DNA of 55,959 bases, taken from contig BFEA01000130.1 of the NCBI GenBank assembly GCA_003427395.1, forward strand, positions 2,723,511-2,779,469, written 5' to 3'. Each line of letters starts with the position of its first letter. Position 1 is the first letter of the stretch. The notes under the pieces were generated by a model. The model saw nothing but the letters and a program-made list of their open reading frames with translations. It made no database searches and was not told the DNA's origin. The position numbers were made by a program, and so were the translations under genes. Shown here in pieces: positions 53,935-55,959 of this stretch. This DNA comes from Chara braunii (taxonomy: Eukaryota; Streptophyta; Charophyceae; Charales; Characeae).

Positions 53935-54861
53935 TTTACTATTTATTGATTGTAGCGGTTACAGTGTAGCATGCAGGAACCCCTCATTATTTTCATTCCA
54001 TTTTCGGCAAAGTGCTTCTGGAAAGGACCACGTCAAAGTGCTTGGTACAATCCGCCGACACACCTCTATAATGTAAGGAGGGTGGGGCCATAATCCGCCG
54101 AGACACCTGTACAATGTAAGGGACGCTCGGCGCGTTTCCCAGCTGTGTACATAAAAAAAAAAAACAAAAAAAAAATGCAAGCATGGGCGGCATAAACGAT
54201 TTTATGTGTGTACACGAGGATGAAGAAGAAGAAGAAGAAATAAATGAATGTCCTTTGAATTTTGAAAGACCATGAGACAAAAAAAAAAAGAAAAAAAAAA
54301 AGACCATGAGACCTCTGTGACAAGTTGCAAGCATAGCATATCTCTGAGGCTTTTTTTTTTCTTTATTTTTTTTTGTGGGGCCCAGTGCCCAATTCAAGTA
54401 TACACAAGCATCTATGTAAACTGGTGAAACAAGATATTCGCAGCAACACCGACCTTGTGTCCACATCAAAGCGTCCCTGGAAAGAAACGCAGGCAGAGAG
54501 AAATGTTCGTGTCTCTAGTCACGTCCACATTGCGCATAGAGAAATGCGCTCACAAAACCACCATGGCCTAGCCATACATAAGCACATATCTATCAACAGT
54601 CCCCTTTTTTATTTTTCCTGGCTCCAATTTATTGGTGGGGAGCTGCACCTGCCAGCAACCGGGTCCAGCGTCCCAATTACCGCAGTCCTCAAGTCCAGGG
54701 CACGGAAACGAATGGCTGCAAAAAAATGGTCTTGTAAACTGCCCTCAGCTTGGTCAAACTTCAGTCCGCTTGGTCAAACCTCAGAGGTCTTTCCTGAATG
54801 TCTTGAGGGATGCCTGCTCACCCGGCAGCCTGCCCACTGTTTTTCGAATTTACGAATACCA

Positions 54862-54926
<65 letters not shown>

Positions 54927-55959
54927 GCAGCATGTGTGCGGAATCATAAGGATGTATATCTTCCTGCCTGCTTTGTATTCTTACTTTATGTGGATCTAAG
55001 TGAGCACCTTTAAGAAGTGCCAAATAGTCGGTGCTCGTCTGTGCGGAGTGCCTGCCACACTATTCAGGCGGGTGCTCTGTGGGTGCATGTTCCATGGATG
55101 ACGATCGATGCCCATCTGAGTGGGGGCTTCCTGGCTCTGTGGGTGGTGGGAACCAGCAGTCCGCGGGGCTCTACTTGTGTTGTGAGGAGGTACGTGTGTG
55201 CTGCTTCGGAAATCCGTGTTGGCTGTGTGGACTGCGTTGTCCATGCTCGTCTACCGCCCTACTGCCCATTCCACCACGCCCTCGTTTCGATGCAAAATCA
55301 TCAAGGTAAAGCACAAAACTGCCCGGAGATGCACAGTCGAGCTCTGGGGGGTAGAACTGCCCACACGGGCATATAGATCGAGCCGCACACATCATAGTAG
55401 CCACCCTCGAAGGGCCTTTTCTTTTTTTTTCCTTTTTTTTACCAGCTTTAAAAAAAAAAGTTTACTAGGAAGGGTGGTAAGAGCACCCCCTCCCCTTCTA
55501 GTAGACTAACTGCTGGTTGCTCAAAGGTTGAACCAAACTGCATCCGACTGACAAATGCAGACCGCAGATGGCCTAATGGTGCAGAAGGTTAAAACACAAA
55601 GCGCAGAAGGTCAGCTCATCATATCCGCGGTGGTGAGTTTCGCCGCACTCCCACACATAGCAAAGCTGTTGGTCCTCCGCTTCTTTTGTGTTTTTCTACA
55701 ACGAAAGCATGCAAGAGCTTTCCTGACATATTCCTCGTGTAACCAAGATACAGCGTTGCGGTGAATGCTTCCCTTACATCCAACATACACAGAAGAATAC
55801 CAGACCAACCTAAGAGGCTGCCAGAGTGGCCAGGGACCACTTGCCCAGCCGGGGCAATAGGAAAAAAAAAAAAAAAAAAAAGAACGTTTTTATTTTGTTT
55901 TTCAACTTTTTGTTTTGTTTTTATTTGTTTTGTTTTGAATTTGCCATTTGGTAAAGAAT
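53902..55959. other. Unassigned, low-complexity rich end of window
   Basis: A run (53901-53931), a doubled TCCGCCGA(C/G)ACACCT unit (54051-54121), GAA run (54222-54240), CT/CA compound microsatellite (54864-54922), several short A/T runs, and a dispersed motif at 54632-54678. Frames up to 208 residues (54373-54999) contain the SL/HT microsatellite translation and no domain. No gene supported. Confidence 0.5.

Noticed and set aside
54373-54999. 208-residue plus-strand frame as a gene
   Set aside because: Much of its end is CT/CA microsatellite translation, another frame is open over the same place, and no motif is visible.

Overview
The window is eukaryotic, repeat-dominated DNA with no host gene I can support. 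There is no operon-like gene packing, tRNA- and U6-derived repeats occur, microsatellites are abundant, and nearly every recognisable coding trace is a decayed transposable element. Three things point weakly to the green lineage, perhaps a large-genome streptophyte alga of the Chara type: Penelope-like retroelements with an upstream GIY-YIG domain (the Chlamys/Naiad arrangement known from green algae and protists), two primer-binding sites identical to the plant Ty3-type tRNA-Asp site, and the general repeat style. The organism call is inference only.

Layout. 1-5.3 kb: a minus-strand Penelope-like element (PLE-A) with direct terminal repeats, a zinc knuckle, a GIY-YIG endonuclease and a reverse transcriptase whose catalytic core is missing. 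5.3-8.0 kb: a repeat (R1) with a hairpin head and a tRNA-like domain, present again at 23.15-25.5 kb. 8.06-16.63 kb and 27.19-36.04 kb: two arms of a very large inverted repeat, several percent diverged. Each arm holds two paralogous modules, a dense array of about 20 short hairpins, and the 5' part of an LTR retrotransposon ending at a tRNA-Asp primer-binding site, so the two LTR elements face each other. 16.6-23.1 kb: the decayed interior of the left LTR element, with a gag-like pseudogene. 26.5-27.2 kb: a reverse-transcriptase fragment (PLE-B) joined directly to the inner end of the right arm.

36.3-41.5 kb: elements that join a hairpin head, a tRNA-like domain and the 3' half of U6 snRNA, a foldback repeat, and small TTAA-flanked elements. 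41.9-46.7 kb: a CAGGG-ended hAT-like element, an LTR fragment and AT-rich DNA. 46.7-52.9 kb: three more Penelope-like remnants (E, D, C); C is split by a 223-bp GC-rich transposon with an 8-bp target duplication. 52.9-56 kb: another TTAA element and unassigned low-complexity sequence.

Assembly quality matters here. Positions 28658-28695 are a Nextera mate-pair junction adapter flanked by a 267-bp duplication, single Ns occur at mirrored positions in the two arms, and there are N gaps at 25597-25695 and 35928-35959. The two most interesting biological signals are the hairpin array, whose stems change in a compensating way, and the recurrent tRNA-U6 chimeras.
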